A DNA stretch of 64,000 nucleotides from Euleptes europaea (GCF_029931775.1 NC_079312.1:11043821-11107820), one strand, 5' to 3'; shown: positions 37,553-50,047, counted from the stretch's first letter. Translations and numbers: made by a program. The notes: generated by a model from the letters alone, not told the origin.

Positions 37553-38130
37553 CAAGATCCATCTCTCTGCTCATTTCCTTCCTTTTTTTCCCATCCCTCC
37601 CTTGTTTTCCTCAACCAAATACGTGTAGTGCTGTGTTAAGCCAAACCTACATATGTTTCTCTAAAGCTCTCTTATGTTTCTCTGTAAAATCCTATTATGT
37701 TAATGGATCGTTCATCAAGGTGAACAGATTAATACCTCATATTACCTCTTACAAAATGAACCAGTGCTGTAATTTTATAGTGAGAAGTTAGCATAATCTG
37801 AAGCAGTGTCATATTGTGGATTAAATTTCAGTGGTCACTAATCTCCACTTTCAGAGGCAGTCAACCTCTGAATACTAGTGCCAGGAGGCAAGATCAGGGA
37901 AAGACCTTGGCCTTGTTCCTTTGTTGTTGGCCCTCCAGAGGAACTGTTTGGTCACTGTGTGAGATGGTTTGCTGGACTAGATAGACCACTGGCCTGTTCA
38001 AGCAGGGCTTTCCTGAAGTTCTTATATTCCTGTCCTCCCCTTGGAAAACCAATGGCCAGTGTCAGCTATCTTCTTCTGTATCCATTAGGGCTACAATATC
38101 CCTTCTGTATCCATTAGGGCTAAAATATCC
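37553..38130. other. Gene B 3' flank / probable 3'UTR
   Basis: T-rich leader after the stop, then the block (37766-37870) shared with 18875-18980 in A and a CR1-related tail. A clear AATAAA close to the stop was not found. Confidence 0.5.
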
Positions 38131-38961
38131 CTTTGTAAGAAGAAGAAAGTGGCAAAGCAGGACTACAGCTGAACAGCAAGAAGACAAAATAATGACTTCT
38201 GCAGAATTAGTCAACATTATAGTTGAGAATGAGGAAACTGAAATTGTTCAGGATTTTCTATTTGGCTCTATGGTCAACCAAAAGGCAGACTGCAAGTAAG
38301 AAATCAGAAGGAGATTGAAACTCGGAAGGGCAGTCATGAAGGCGCTAGAAAAGATCCTGAAGTATAAGAATGTGTCACTGGCAACCAAGATCAAGTTAAT
38401 TCATGCCCCAGTATTTCCTATTACTTTGTATGGGTGTGAAAGATGGACAATGAAGAAAATTGACAGGAAGAAAGTAGATTGCTTTGAAATGTGTTGGAGG
38501 AGAGCTTTATGGATACTTTAGACTGCTGAGAAGAAGAGTTGGTTTTTATGCCCCCACTTTTCTCAACAACAAGAAGTCTCAGAGTGGCTTACAATCACCT
38601 TCTCTTCCCACCCTCTACAATAGACACTTTGTGAGGTAGGTGGGGCTGAGAGAGAGCTGAAAACTGTGACTAGCCAAGGACTCCTAGCAGGGTTCATGTG
38701 CAGGAGTGGGGAATGCAATCATGTTCTCCGGATTAGTGTCTGTCACTCATGTGGAGGAGCAAGGCATCAAACCCAGTTCTCCAGACTAGAGTCTGTCACT
38801 CTTAACCACTATACCACACTCAAGGTCCTAGATCAAGCCTGAACTGTTCCTAGAAGTTAAAATGACTAAACTATGGCTAATGTTCTTTGGTCACATTATG
38901 AGAAGACAAAAGTCACTGGAAAAGACAGCAATGCTAGGAAAAGTTGAAGGCAGTAGGAAAA
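38130..38961 (+). mobile_element. RTE/BovB-like LINE fragment with nested CORE-SINE
   Basis: Block B counterpart of 19240-20012 (LYGCERWTMKKIDRKKVDCF). CORE-SINE, minus strand, at 38529-38820, inserted at the same place as in A. Confidence 0.8.
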
Positions 38962-39520
38962 TGTAGTAGGATTAGTTTAGTACCTACCTTATGCTATAAC
39001 ATAGCCCAACGAGGAACTAATGCAATAAGGTAAGTCTGTAATATAAAGACTGAATATTAAGAGAAATAACCAGAAGTGGTAAGATATATGAGTATTGTAC
39101 TTTATTGCTACCGTATTATAATTATTGTTTCTGTATTGATACAATTTTGATGTATTTTTGGTTATTATATGGTAAGGAGAATTCTGTAATACGGAACTGA
39201 TGAAGAGATTGGAAACGAGGCTTTCTCAAGAGGGATCGTCTTCCAAGATTTGAAGCACTCTCTCCTACAAAAGAACAGAGAATATGGACATTTGAACCCT
39301 TGTCCTGCACAACCATACCATTGCAATATATTGTGCAAGGATTATTTTATGGGTTCTTTAATTTGACATAGACATCTGAGTGATGCGTTTTTATGTTGGA
39401 ATGTACTTTATGGATATAGTAGGATCTACGCAGTGTTACACAGAATAGAGTTGATTTAAGATACTTTTTGCTGGTCTGTGGTGTGTTTTGGTTTAGCTAA
39501 TTACTAATTACACAGAAGTG
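38962..39520. other. AT-rich segment of unknown origin with a hammerhead-like motif
   Basis: It starts exactly where homology to block A ends. No coding potential. 39193-39244 contains CTGATGA, GAAAC and GTC with complementary flanks (see findings). Possibly a retroelement terminal region; no target duplication was found. Confidence 0.35.
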
Positions 39521-39527
39521 CCCGTTT

Positions 39528-39750
39528 TTTGTTTAACCTCCAGGTGGTGGCTGGAGATCTGCTATTACAAGTGATCTGTAGCTGACAGAGATCAGCTCAC
39601 CTGGAGAAAATGGCTGCTTTGGCAATTGGAGTTCATGGCATTGAAGTCCTGCCCCTCTCCAAACCCCACCCTCCTCAGGCTCTGCCCCAAAAACCTCCCA
39701 CCGGTGCCGAAGAGGGACCTGGCAACCCTAATGACAGGCCCCATAGTGGA
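39528..39750. repeat. gggttgcc/ggcaaccc TIR element
   Basis: Reverse orientation: 'aacctccaggtggtggctgg' to 'gacctggcaaccctaa'. Confidence 0.7.
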
Positions 39751-40426
39751 ATGACCACCCCTGGGTGTAGCAGAAGCTTTCTGGTAATAGAATGGCAGTC
39801 CCTAGCAATATAAATTTGCTCTAGGACTGAAATGATAAGTTGCAGAGTGGAATGATGGCCTCTGGGAATAATAGAAATGTTCTGGGACTGAAATGATAAA
39901 CCCCAGAGTGGAATGACAGCCCCTGGGACAGTCCCAGAATGCTTCTGCTAGTCTCTGGGATTATCATTCTAGAGTAGTCTATCTGGGCCTAGAAACCTTA
40001 ATGGAAAATCCATTCCGCATTTTCTTTATAACTCCTTTTCTGTTGTAAAGTATTTCAATGGAGTCCATGCCAGTCAACTGGCGTTCCTGGCTCCCATTAC
40101 CTTCAGCGGGTTGCCCAGCCTCTCCTATTGTTTCCAGTGGGCAATCCTGTCATTTTTTTTTAGTACCTCTCCCTTGAGGTTGGCAACCCAAATGTGAGGA
40201 GTGAGAAAGTAAACCTTAGATAAGGAATGGGCAGGCACGAGGACCAAACTACAGGCAGTTGTAAATGACTGATTGTAACCCATGTTTTTTTATGTATTTT
40301 ATTGTTATTTACATTGCAACCACCGTGGGTTCCTCAAAGGCAGAAAGGCGGCTTAGAAATGTTTTAAATAAAAATAAATAAATAAAACGCAGGAGAAGCA
40401 TGAACCAGCCTTTCTCTGCTTTTTTC

Positions 40427-40522
<96 letters not shown>

Positions 40523-40525
40523 TCA
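40427..40525. repeat. (CTTT)n microsatellite
   Basis: About 24 uninterrupted tttc units. Confidence 0.98.
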
Positions 40526-40620
40526 AAACCAGCATTGTGGAGGTGGCCCATTTGAGCGGGCTACGCCAGCAAAGAGGCGCTGTGCCCCTTTCTTAAAAAT
40601 GGGTTTGAGCCGAGTTTTGC

Positions 40621-40850
40621 TCGCATGATGAGAAGGCAAGAGTCACTGGAAAAGACAATCATGCTAGGAAAAGTGGAGGGCAGCAGGAAAAGAGGAAGAC
40701 CCAACAAGAGCTGGATGGACTCAATCAAGGAAGCCACAGCCTTCAGTTTGCAGGATCTGAGCAAGGCTGTCAAAGACAGGACACTTTGGAGGACTTTCAT
40801 TCATAGGGTCGCCTTGAGTCGGAAGCGACTTGACGGCCCTTAACCCGCAG
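40621..40850 (+). mobile_element. RTE LINE 3' fragment
   Basis: RRQESLEKTIMLGKVEGSRK text ending at 'agtcggaagcgacttgacgg'. Confidence 0.85.
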
Positions 40851-40969
40851 GCACAAAGATCTGGAGTGTAGGGAAACGTCACAGGCGCCCCGCGTCACCT
40901 TAAAGGGTTAAACTGACAAAGCTCAACTCCTAGAGAGGCCGGAGACGTCCGCCTGAGCGGTGGAGGGGT

Positions 40970-41134
40970 GGAGCTATGCAAATCATGATGTCCCTTCCTG
41001 TTGTGCCATTGGGCGGAGCTGCACGCTGGGTTCCCCTAGGAGAAGCAGCAGCAGCAGCAGCTGCTGCAGGTGTTGCAGCTGGAGCTGGGAAGGACGCAAA
41101 AAATCCATGTTTGGCTGCACATCTGGAAGGAGAG
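40970..41134 (+). CDS. Gene C candidate first exon (Ala-rich) with CpG-rich promoter
   Basis: A CpG-rich stretch (40860-41170) holds an octamer ATGCAAAT (40976-40983) and an inverted CCAAT next to a GC box (attgggcgg, ~41008-41016). An open frame with ATGs at 40976, 40985 and 40988 encodes a run of alanines (from gcagcagcagcagctgctgc) and ends GGAGAG|gtgagg at 41134/41135, phase 0. The end resembles exon 1 of the A and B genes (ggagag|gtgag). Start codon and even coding status are uncertain; it could be 5'UTR. Confidence 0.45.
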
Positions 41135-41503
41135 GTGAGGGGAGCGCGCCAGAGGGAGATCGTTGCTTTGGGTGAGCTCACCCCTGGCAGGGTCCGGTGG
41201 TTGGCTTGCTGTGACATGACAGCCTGGCAAGCATTGGAGACCTGGAAGGGTGGCGTCTTCGCTGTGCAACTTCCAGCAGCAAATGGAGGAGGCTGGAGAT
41301 GTGGGTGGATTTTTTTTTGTGGGGGGGGGTCCAAGAGTTTTTGCTTTGATTTCAGAGACAACGTTTTTACGTACCCGAATGCATCCCTCAAAACTCAGTA
41401 CCTGCAAACCTAGCTTGCTTCTTTGCACCTGTCTTTTTTTTAAAAAATAGAGGAAATGATAGTATTCATCACCAAATATGCAGGCTCTACAAAGTTCTGT
41501 GTG

Positions 41504-41896
41504 TGTGTGTGTGTGTGAAGTGCCGTCAAGTCGCTTCCGACTCATGGCGACCCTATGAATGGAAGTCCTCCAAAATGTCCTGTCTTTGACAGCCTTGCTC
41601 AGATCCTGCAAATTGAAGGCTGTGGCTTCCTTTATTGAGTCCATCCATCTCTTGTTGGGTCTTCCTCTTTTCCTGCTGCCCTCCACTTTTCCTAGCATGA
41701 CTGTCTTTTCCAGTGACTCTTGTCGTTTCATGATGTGACCAAAATACGACAGCCTCAGTTTAGTCATTTTAGCTTCTAGGGTCAGTTCAGGCTTGATTTG
41801 ATCTATAACCCACTGATTTGTTTTTTTGGCAGTCCAGGGTATCCGTAACACTCTCCTCCAACAGCTCATTTCAAAGGAATCTATTTTCTTCCTATC
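41504..41896 (-). mobile_element. RTE LINE 3' fragment, inverted partner
   Basis: Starts with (GT)n and 'gaagtgccgtcaagtcgctt'; flanked by an imperfect duplication (ctctacaaagttct 41484-41497; ttctacaaagctct 41898-41911). Confidence 0.8.
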
Positions 41897-41911
41897 AGCT
41901 TCTACAAAGCT

Positions 41912-42512
41912 CTACCATCAACCAAAAGGGAGACTGCAGCCAAGAAATCAGAAGGAGATTGAGACTGGGAAGGGCAGCCGTGAAGGAGCTAGCAAAGATT
42001 CTTAAGTGTAAGGATGTGTCACTGGCCACCAAGACTAGATTAATTCAGGCCATCGTATTCCCTATTACTATGTATGGGTGTGAAAGCTGGACAGTGAAGA
42101 AAGCTGATAGGAAGAAAATAGATTCCTTTGAAATGTGGTGTTGGAGGAGAGTGTTACGGATTCCTTGGACTGCCAAAAAAACCAATCAGTGGGTTATAGA
42201 TCAAATCAAGCCTGAACTGACCCTAGAAGCTAAAATGACTAAACTGAGGCTATCGTATTTTGGTCACGTCATGAGACGACAAGAGTCACTGGAAAAGACA
42301 GTCATGCTAGGAAATGTTGAGGGCAGCAGGAAAAGAGGAAGACCCAACAAGAGATGGATTGACTCAATAAAGGAAGCCACAGCCTTCAATTTGCAAGATC
42401 TGAGCAAGGCTGTCAAAGATAGGACATTTTGGAGGACTTCCATTTATAGGGTCGCCATGAGTCGGAAACGACTTGACGGCACTTAAGACACACACACACA
42501 CACACACACACA
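41912..42512 (+). mobile_element. RTE/BovB-like LINE 3' end
   Basis: A long open stretch of ORF2 C-terminus (MYGCESWTVKKADRKKIDSF, WCWRRVLRIPWTAKKTNQW, KLRLSYFGHVMRRQESLEKT, GRPNKRWIDSIKEATAFNLQ) ends at 'cgacttgacggcacttaaga' and a (CA)n tail. The text is typical of the RTE/BovB ORF2 end. It forms a head-to-head inverted pair with 41504-41896. Confidence 0.9.
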
Positions 42513-42527
42513 AAGGTATCTTGATAC

Positions 42528-42873
42528 AGTCAACAATAGCCATGCAGATTAGCTTTGGATTTCACACATTAACAGATCACTTCAGGATACAATGGTTCCA
42601 TATTAACATACCACACCCTCATTAGCACATTATCTTGATACTTACAGGACAATGATTTGCACATTACCTTTGTTACTTTTTGCAGGACAATGATTCATAT
42701 CAAACCCAACCCCTTTTTTACTATATATTACTCTTCCTACACACTTGACACTGAGAGACACTGTCCTTCAGTGTTACTCCTCTGAAGATGCCTGCCACAG
42801 CTGCTGGTGAAACGTCAGGAAAGAATATACCAAGACCACGGTTACACAGTCCGGATAACCTACGAGAACCAAT
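42528..42873 (+). mobile_element. Penelope-like insertion with hammerhead-like core
   Basis: 346 bp between perfect 12-bp copies of gtatcttgatac (42516-42527, 42874-42885). The 3' part matches one arm of the 18241-18491 palindrome. Hammerhead-like core at 42779-42819: CTGAAGA, GCC...GGT, GAAAC, GTC, with CCT/AGG closing stem I. Confidence 0.6.
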
Positions 42874-42904
42874 GTATCTTGATACTTTTTTTTACAAGCA
42901 ATGG

Positions 42905-43085
42905 ATATTTGTCCTGACCTGTCTGGTCCAGGCTTAGCCAGATCTTGGAAGCTAAGCAGGGTTATCCTTGGTTAGTGCTTGGATGGTGGTCCAAGCCAGT
43001 CCAGGGTTTGCTATGCAGAAGTAGGCAATGGTAACCCACGCTGTTCCTGTCTTGCCTTGAAAACCCTGTGCATGTGTGTGTTAAG
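42905..43085 (+). repeat. 5S-rRNA-derived SINE, degraded
   Basis: 'ttggaagctaagcagggtta' then 'tagtgcttggatggtggtcc' correspond to the 5S internal promoter. Confidence 0.75.
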
Positions 43086-43194
43086 TTCGGTCGAGTCAGA
43101 GGAGACGGCTTTTATCTGTAGCAACCTAATAATCACTTGTTGCTCTGTTGCACCTATTAATGTGAGATTAATACAACCACGTTTGGTTTTTTAG

Positions 43195-43350
43195 GAGCCT
43201 GATCACAGTCACTCAGGCTGCACGCAAAGCACCTTTCAAAGCGGCTCCCCAGACACAGATCCCCATGGAAAGAAGCCATGCAGGAGTATTGTGAGAATGC
43301 CGCTGAGTCGGATACGGATTCCCAGTTCTGCTCAGTCCATCCTCAAAGAG
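43195..43350 (+). CDS. Gene C candidate second exon
   Basis: 156 nt open in phase 0 between a T-rich acceptor (gtttggttttttag) and AAAGAG|gtacac. Encodes 52 residues beginning EPDHSHSGCTQSTFQSGSPD with no known domain. It would join gene C exon 1 in frame, but leaves phase 0 whereas the finger exon at 47690 needs phase 1, so either another exon lies between or one of these two exons is wrong. Confidence 0.3.
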
Positions 43351-44054
43351 GTACACGTGGGAACGAAAGCCTTACGCACTGGGCCAAAGTAGGCAGGATC
43401 CGGTAGGGAGGAAAGTTGTTTTTTCCTTGTGTGACAGAACATGGGGTTGGGAATGGAGACCCAAGTTTGAATCCCCATTTGCCTTTAGACTAACTTTGGG
43501 CCCAGCCGTCTTCTCTCAAGCCTAGCCTGCTTGGCAGGGTTCTTATGAGAATAAAACGGAGAAGCGTGAGCCGGGTACACCGCCCTGAATGTATGTACAT
43601 ATTTATGACTGGGTTTCCCCCATTCATGTGTAAAGTGTGTGTGGGGTAAGAGTGGGACAGTCTTTTCCTGTTATCTCTCCTGCAGGCCAACCTTTGACAA
43701 CTGAAGTGAGCTTGGGGAAGATGAACCGTGGGGCGGTTTTACCTTCTCTTCACCACATTCATGCGTCTCCCACAAAACTATTTCACAGGAGAACGTGGGT
43801 GCCGTATCTAACCGGCTTGTGTGTGTGTTTGTTTTGCACTAGGAATGTGCAGTCTCTCTCTCTATTTTGGCTTCACCCATTGTCCAGGAAGCTTAGGAAG
43901 TGGATATAATTCTTCCCCTGTGAGGCAGGCTAGGCAGAAAGAGGGTTACTGGCCCACGGTCACCTACTGATCTCTGTGTCCTGTTACATATGGGGACCCC
44001 TATATTTGCTCAACCTCCCCCCCACAAGATCCTCAGATTTGCCTGCCAGAGGCC

Positions 44055-44225
44055 TGGAGCCCTGGCTCAGCAGCAGTGGAGTATTTGCTTTGCATGCAGA
44101 AAGTGTCAGGTTCAATCCCCAGCATCTCCAGTTAAAAGATCTATTTATGTACAGGTTAGTCTCAAGGAATAGATGAGCAGCACAGGTCTCCAGGCACACA
44201 AAGGAGAACCCTGGCTGAGGCACAT
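44055..44225 (+). repeat. tRNA-derived SINE
   Basis: tRNA-Ala-like head (ccctggctcagcagcagtgg ... ggttcaatccccagcatctc) with a SINE body. Confidence 0.75.
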
Positions 44226-44884
44226 AAATGTAAATCAGCTATGGCTTTAGAGAGAATTTATTTTAACTCTTTCAGACACAGTTTTACTGATTAGCTACTA
44301 GGCTGGATCCTCTCACACAAACTCTCACAAAGCCACACCCAGCCTGCCCTTTCCCAAGAGTCAGACTAAATGGCACAAGGTCAGGTCATCCCCAGAGACA
44401 GGCCTAACAAATAGGGTTCTCTATTCTGTCCCAGAGATAGAGCAACGCGTCACTGTGTCTGGTCTTTTTCCTGAGCCAGGCCTGAGTTCTCACTGCCTTC
44501 TCTGTCTGGAGGTGATGTAAAAAACCTCCACCTGAGACCCTGAGAGCCACTGCCAATCTAAGTAGCCTAACTGCTGTAATGCCCTCGGTAGGATGTTTTA
44601 ATTGTTGTTTTTATGTTTTTGAAGCTCAGGTTTTAATTGTTTTAAGGAGGTGTCTCTTTTCGGTTTTAATGGTTTTGAGAACGTGGGTTTATTATGGATG
44701 TTTTTATTTGTTTGCCTTGGTGGCCCTTGTGAGGGCAGAAAGGTGGGGGTATCAATTTTGTCCAATAAAATTAAACAAATAAAAGGGATTAAAGTCCTTT
44801 TGGCAAGCCTCCAGAGCTCCCTCACACCCAGGGCCATGAATAATTGACTCAGGTTTGCCAGACAATAACTCTCAGAGCCCTCTC

Positions 44885-45110
44885 ATAACTCCAGGCTGGG
44901 AAATTCCTGGAGATCTGGGGGTAGAATCTGGTGAGGGGCCGGATTTGGGGAGGGGGAGGGATTTGGGGAGGGACCTCAGCAGTGTATGAATGCCATGGGA
45001 TCTACTTTCCAACATTGCTGTTTTCTCCATGGGAACTGATGTTCGTAGTCTGGAGGTGTAATTCCTGGAGATCTCCAGGCCTCACCTATGAGATTGGCAA
45101 CCTTGCCTCC
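44885..45110. repeat. gggttgcc/ggcaaccc TIR element
   Basis: 'ctgggaaattcctggagatc' body to 'tgagattggcaaccttg'. Confidence 0.65.
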
Positions 45111-45124
45111 TCCCAATGCAGTTG

Positions 45125-46140
45125 AACACACGAAGCTGCCTTATACTGAATCAGGCCCTCGGTCCATCAAGGTCAGTATTGTCTGCTCAGACCAGCAGTG
45201 GCTCTCCAGGCTCTCAGGCTATTTGATGTCTATTCACATCACATACTCTCCTAGTCCCTTTAACTGGAGATTCCGGGGATTGAACCTGGGACCTTCTGCA
45301 TGCCAAGCAGATGCTCTACAAACTGAGCCACAGCCCCTCCCCTAAGCTCTCCAGGGTCTCAGGTGGAGGTCTTTCACATCACCTACTCGCCTAGTCCCTT
45401 TAACTGGAGATGCCGGGGATTGAACCTGGGACCTTCTGCATGCCAAGCAGATGCTCCACCACTGAGCCACAGCCCCTCCTCAGTCATTAGCCCAGCGAAG
45501 GTCACCAAGCTGCTGCTAAACCTTAATCGAACTACCCCGAGCTGGTCCACCACTCAGGTAGCTCAATCACCCTACGTAAGTTATTCCACTACAACCTGTC
45601 ATTCCATCTAGCATGGACCTATTTGCACTTCCGCTTACAGCCTAAATGTTCATCTGTCTGCACTCACCTAAAGCGGCTTAACACAATCTTCACCCCCCCA
45701 CACACTATCCAAACAACAGCCCTGTGAGGTAGGCTAGGCTGAGAGTGTGTGACTGGTTCAAGGTCACCCAGCAGGTTCCCATGGAAGAGCAAGAATTCAA
45801 ACCTAGATGTCCTAGTCTAACAGTCTAATCGCTATGCCAAACTGACCCTCAGTGGCCAAGTAAGGACTTTAATGCAGGTGTCTGTCCTCCTAACCTTCCC
45901 CTCCAGCTAGCCTGTCAGTTGCAGGAAAGTAACATCACATCACGCTGCCTTATATGAATCAGATCCTTGGTCCATCAAAGTCAGTATTGTCTGCTCAGAC
46001 AAGCAGTGGCTCTCCAGGGTCTCAGGCAGAGGTCTTTCACATCACCTACTTGCCTAGTCCCTTTAACTGGAGATGCCGGGGATTGAACCTGGGACCTTCT
46101 GCTTGCCAAGCAGGTGCTCTGAGCTACAGCCCCTCCCCTG
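45125..46140 (-). repeat. Three tRNA-derived SINE copies in reverse, with a CORE-SINE piece
   Basis: Copies at 45125-45345, 45362-45480 and 45945-46137 share 'gattgaacctgggaccttct' and 'gcagatgctctac' (reverse of the tRNA-like head). 45690-45850 is a diverged CORE-SINE ('aaggtcacccagcaggttcc'). Confidence 0.85.
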
Positions 46141-47187
46141 CATAGACATTTTATATGTCGTGGAAACAGCAAATGAGCTCTTTCTGAAAAAAACGCAATC
46201 CATCCTCTAGCACTTTACAGAAGTCTTTGCTTTGTTAATTGATGTATAGATTCTGTGTAGGATAAGCGAACTTGCTAGATTTATAAATCAGGACAAGTGG
46301 ACCAAATCTCAAGAGAAAAATATACTTGAATACTTTCCTGTACATGGAGAGCTGCCATACCAAGAGCCTTCTTGGTCATGGCAAAACTGTTGAATGCTAG
46401 GGCAGGGTTCCTAATACCACCTCAGAAAATGCTGGGAGATTTTGGGGATGGTGCCTGGAGAGGGTGGACTTTGTGGGAGGATGTTAGGCCACTTCCAGGT
46501 GACAATCTAGACTTCCTCACCTAATCTTTGTGGTCCTTACCATAAAGATTAGGGGGAATTTCTAGAACATCAGTTTCTGGAGGCCCTTTTTTCTTCTGCT
46601 CCTCAATTCCTCAGGGGCAGGAAATTGGGATTGGTGGTTGACAATTCCCCACTTCAGATGGGAAAATGGGAGGCCTACCTCAGGGAGATTTGTCTATTCC
46701 CTCTTATCACTGTCTTTTGTCAGCAGGTGAAGAGTTTTTCTGTTTCATCTGGCATTACATTAGTAACCCTCATTCTTGTTTGTTTTTAATTGCTGGGTTA
46801 ATATCTGTATGTACTGTTTTTACAGTTGCATTTAATGTGTTTTTAACTGTTTGCTGCCTTGAGGGTACTAATTAGGCAGAAAGGAGGGATACAAGTGTTT
46901 TAAATAGTCAAATATTTGGGAGAAGACTTGGCCAAAATTCTTTTCCCAGACATGCTAGATTTCTATATGCAGAGTTTGGGTAGGGGAGGATTACTGGGGA
47001 AAACCTCCATCTGTAGTTTGAACTGGTGCAGCCCTGGAAGGCTTCTATTAGGAGCTCTTTCAATATGTTAGAATCAGTCCAGAGAACACAAGAGAAAAGA
47101 AAAAGTTCTAGAGGAAAATGCCATCAAGTTACAGCCGACTCACGGTGACCCCCATCACGGGGCTTTCAAGACAAGAGACAGTCAAAA
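46141..47187. other. No gene seen
   Basis: Intergenic or intronic to gene C. A fragment of the TIR-element family lies at 46395-46500; the rest is not recognised. No KRAB-like exon was found between 43351 and 47689. Confidence 0.4.
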
Positions 47188-47500
47188 GAGGAGGAGGAGG
47201 AGGAGGAGTTGGTTTTTATATGCCGACTTTCTCTACCACTTAAGAGAGAATCAAACTGGCTTACAATCACCTTCCTTTCCCTTCCCCACTGCAGACACCC
47301 TGTGAGGTGGGTGGGGCTGAGAGAGTGTGATTAGCCCAAGGTCACCCAGCTGCCTTCATGTGTAGGAGTGGGGAAACAAATCCAGTTCACCAGATTAGCC
47401 TCCGTCACTCATGTAGAGGAGTGGGGAATCAAACCCAGTTCTCCAGATCAGACTCCACCGCTTCAAACTACTGCTCTTAACCACTACACCATGCTGGCTC
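47188..47500 (-). repeat. MIR-like CORE-SINE
   Basis: Starts with the (GAG)n tail, 'agttggtttttatatgccga', core 'aaggtcacccagctgccttc', head 'cttaaccactacaccatgct'. Confidence 0.85.
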
Positions 47501-47539
47501 TCCAGAGGTGGTTTGTCATTGGCTGCCTCTGGCTGTCTC

Positions 47540-48855
<1,316 letters not shown>

Positions 48856-49109
48856 AGAACTGCAACGTGGTTGCAAAAATCCCACCACTGACGCAAGAGG
48901 GGATACAAGTTTGTATACTTCCTTGAACACTAGTTCCATTGGAACTAGAGGGACTTCTAATAAATGTTTTGGACAGCTTTCTTCTGGAATATGGGGTCAG
49001 GCTCCCTTATTGGGGTTCTCAGACATGGCTACTCACCCAAGAAAAAAAGGTTAGGGTTTTGTCTCCCCCTGTACAGTTCTTACCAGCCTACCACCTGTAC
49101 CTGATGGAT

Positions 49110-49315
49110 TTCTTGAACACACAAAGCTGCCTTTTACTGACTCAGACCCTTGGTTCATCATAGTCAGTATTGTCTACTCTGAGTAGCAGCGGTTCTCCAG
49201 GGTCTCAGGCTGCGGTCTTTCACATCACCTACTGCCTGGTCCTTTCTACTGGGGATTGAACCTGGGACTTTCTGTATGCCAAGCAGATGCTCTACCTCTG
49301 AGCCATGGCCCCATC
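49110..49315 (-). repeat. tRNA-derived SINE
   Basis: 'acacaaagctgccttttact' to 'gctctacctctgagccatgg', reverse orientation. Confidence 0.85.
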
Positions 49316-49391
49316 CCCTTGAATGGGGATGGTGCTGTTCCTGGGTACCCGAGGTTGGGTAAAAGGAAAAAATATATATATGTGTGTTAAA

Positions 49392-49514
49392 AATATTTTA
49401 AAAACATTAAAATAGCACAATGGCATTTTCTAAGGTTGACATGTGCAAGGTGTAACCTTACAGATGTCAACCTTAGGAAATGCCATTGTGCTATTTTAAT
49501 GTTTTAAAAATATT
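49392..49514. repeat. Perfect-type foldback hairpin
   Basis: Arms 49392-49442 and 49464-49514 (51 bp each, ~2-3 mismatches) with a 21-base loop. Flanked by AT-rich and TG-rich DNA. MITE or hairpin-RNA source. Confidence 0.8.
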
Positions 49515-49771
49515 CCAATAAATTATATTTACAGTATTTATACATACATATATATGTGTGTGTGTATGTGTATATAGCTTCTGTTTTTAGGTTGGGTCTT
49601 ATTCCCCTCTTTTTTCTTCCACTATGGTGCTGTTCCAACATGATGTCAGCCCGCTCCGTACGCCACTGAAGTGGCACCCAAAATCTGTCACCTTGCTTCA
49701 TGGTAGGGCCAGCTCTGTTCTTACGCAAGAACCATGTTGCCAAGTCAGCTTATGGAATTCCATTTGGGAGG

Positions 49772-50046
49772 GGCCACGGCTCAGTGGTAGAGCATCTGCT
49801 TGGCATTCGGAAGGACCCAGGTGGGATCCCCGGCATCTCTAGTGGAAAGGAGATGAGGTGGGCCAAGGGTCTAACTCTGTAAAAAGCAGGTTCGTTTAGG
49901 TATAGGGCCATGGCTCAGTGGTAGAACGTCTGCTTGGCATTTGGAAGGTCCCAAATTCAATCCCCAGCATCTCCAGTTAAGAGGATCAGGTGGAAAGTGA
50001 TGCAAAAGACCCCCACCCGAAACTCTGGACAGCTACTGCAAATCTG
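49772..50046 (+). repeat. Two tRNA-derived SINE copies in tandem
   Basis: Heads 'cacggctcagtggtagagca' (49774) and 'catggctcagtggtagaacg' (49909), each followed by a 'ccccggcatctc'/'ccccagcatctc' B-box region. Confidence 0.85.
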
Positions 50047-50047
50047 T

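Larger units (their letters stand above)
23778..38961. repeat. Block B: second copy of the tandem duplication
   Basis: Collinear with block A in the same orientation. B-only insertions: 24766-26785, 28757-29060, 30033-30143, 33339-33645; B also has ~810 bp at 34300-35115 and ~300 bp at 26940-27290 lacking in A. At 38961 the RTE homologous to A breaks off and unrelated AT-rich DNA starts. Confidence 0.9.

Noticed and set aside
38962-39520. A solo LTR (starts TGTAG, ends near TTACA)
   Set aside because: No flanking target duplication could be found, and one edge coincides with the duplication boundary.
40309-40551. Lys/Glu/Arg-rich open frame
   Set aside because: Translation of the (CTTT)n microsatellite.
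41818-42486. A host gene of 222 codons
   Set aside because: It is the RTE/BovB ORF2 C-terminus ending at the element's own 3' tail.
49772-49850. A tRNA-Ala gene
   Set aside because: The A- and B-box-like text is followed by a SINE body and the acceptor stem does not pair; many copies occur in the window.
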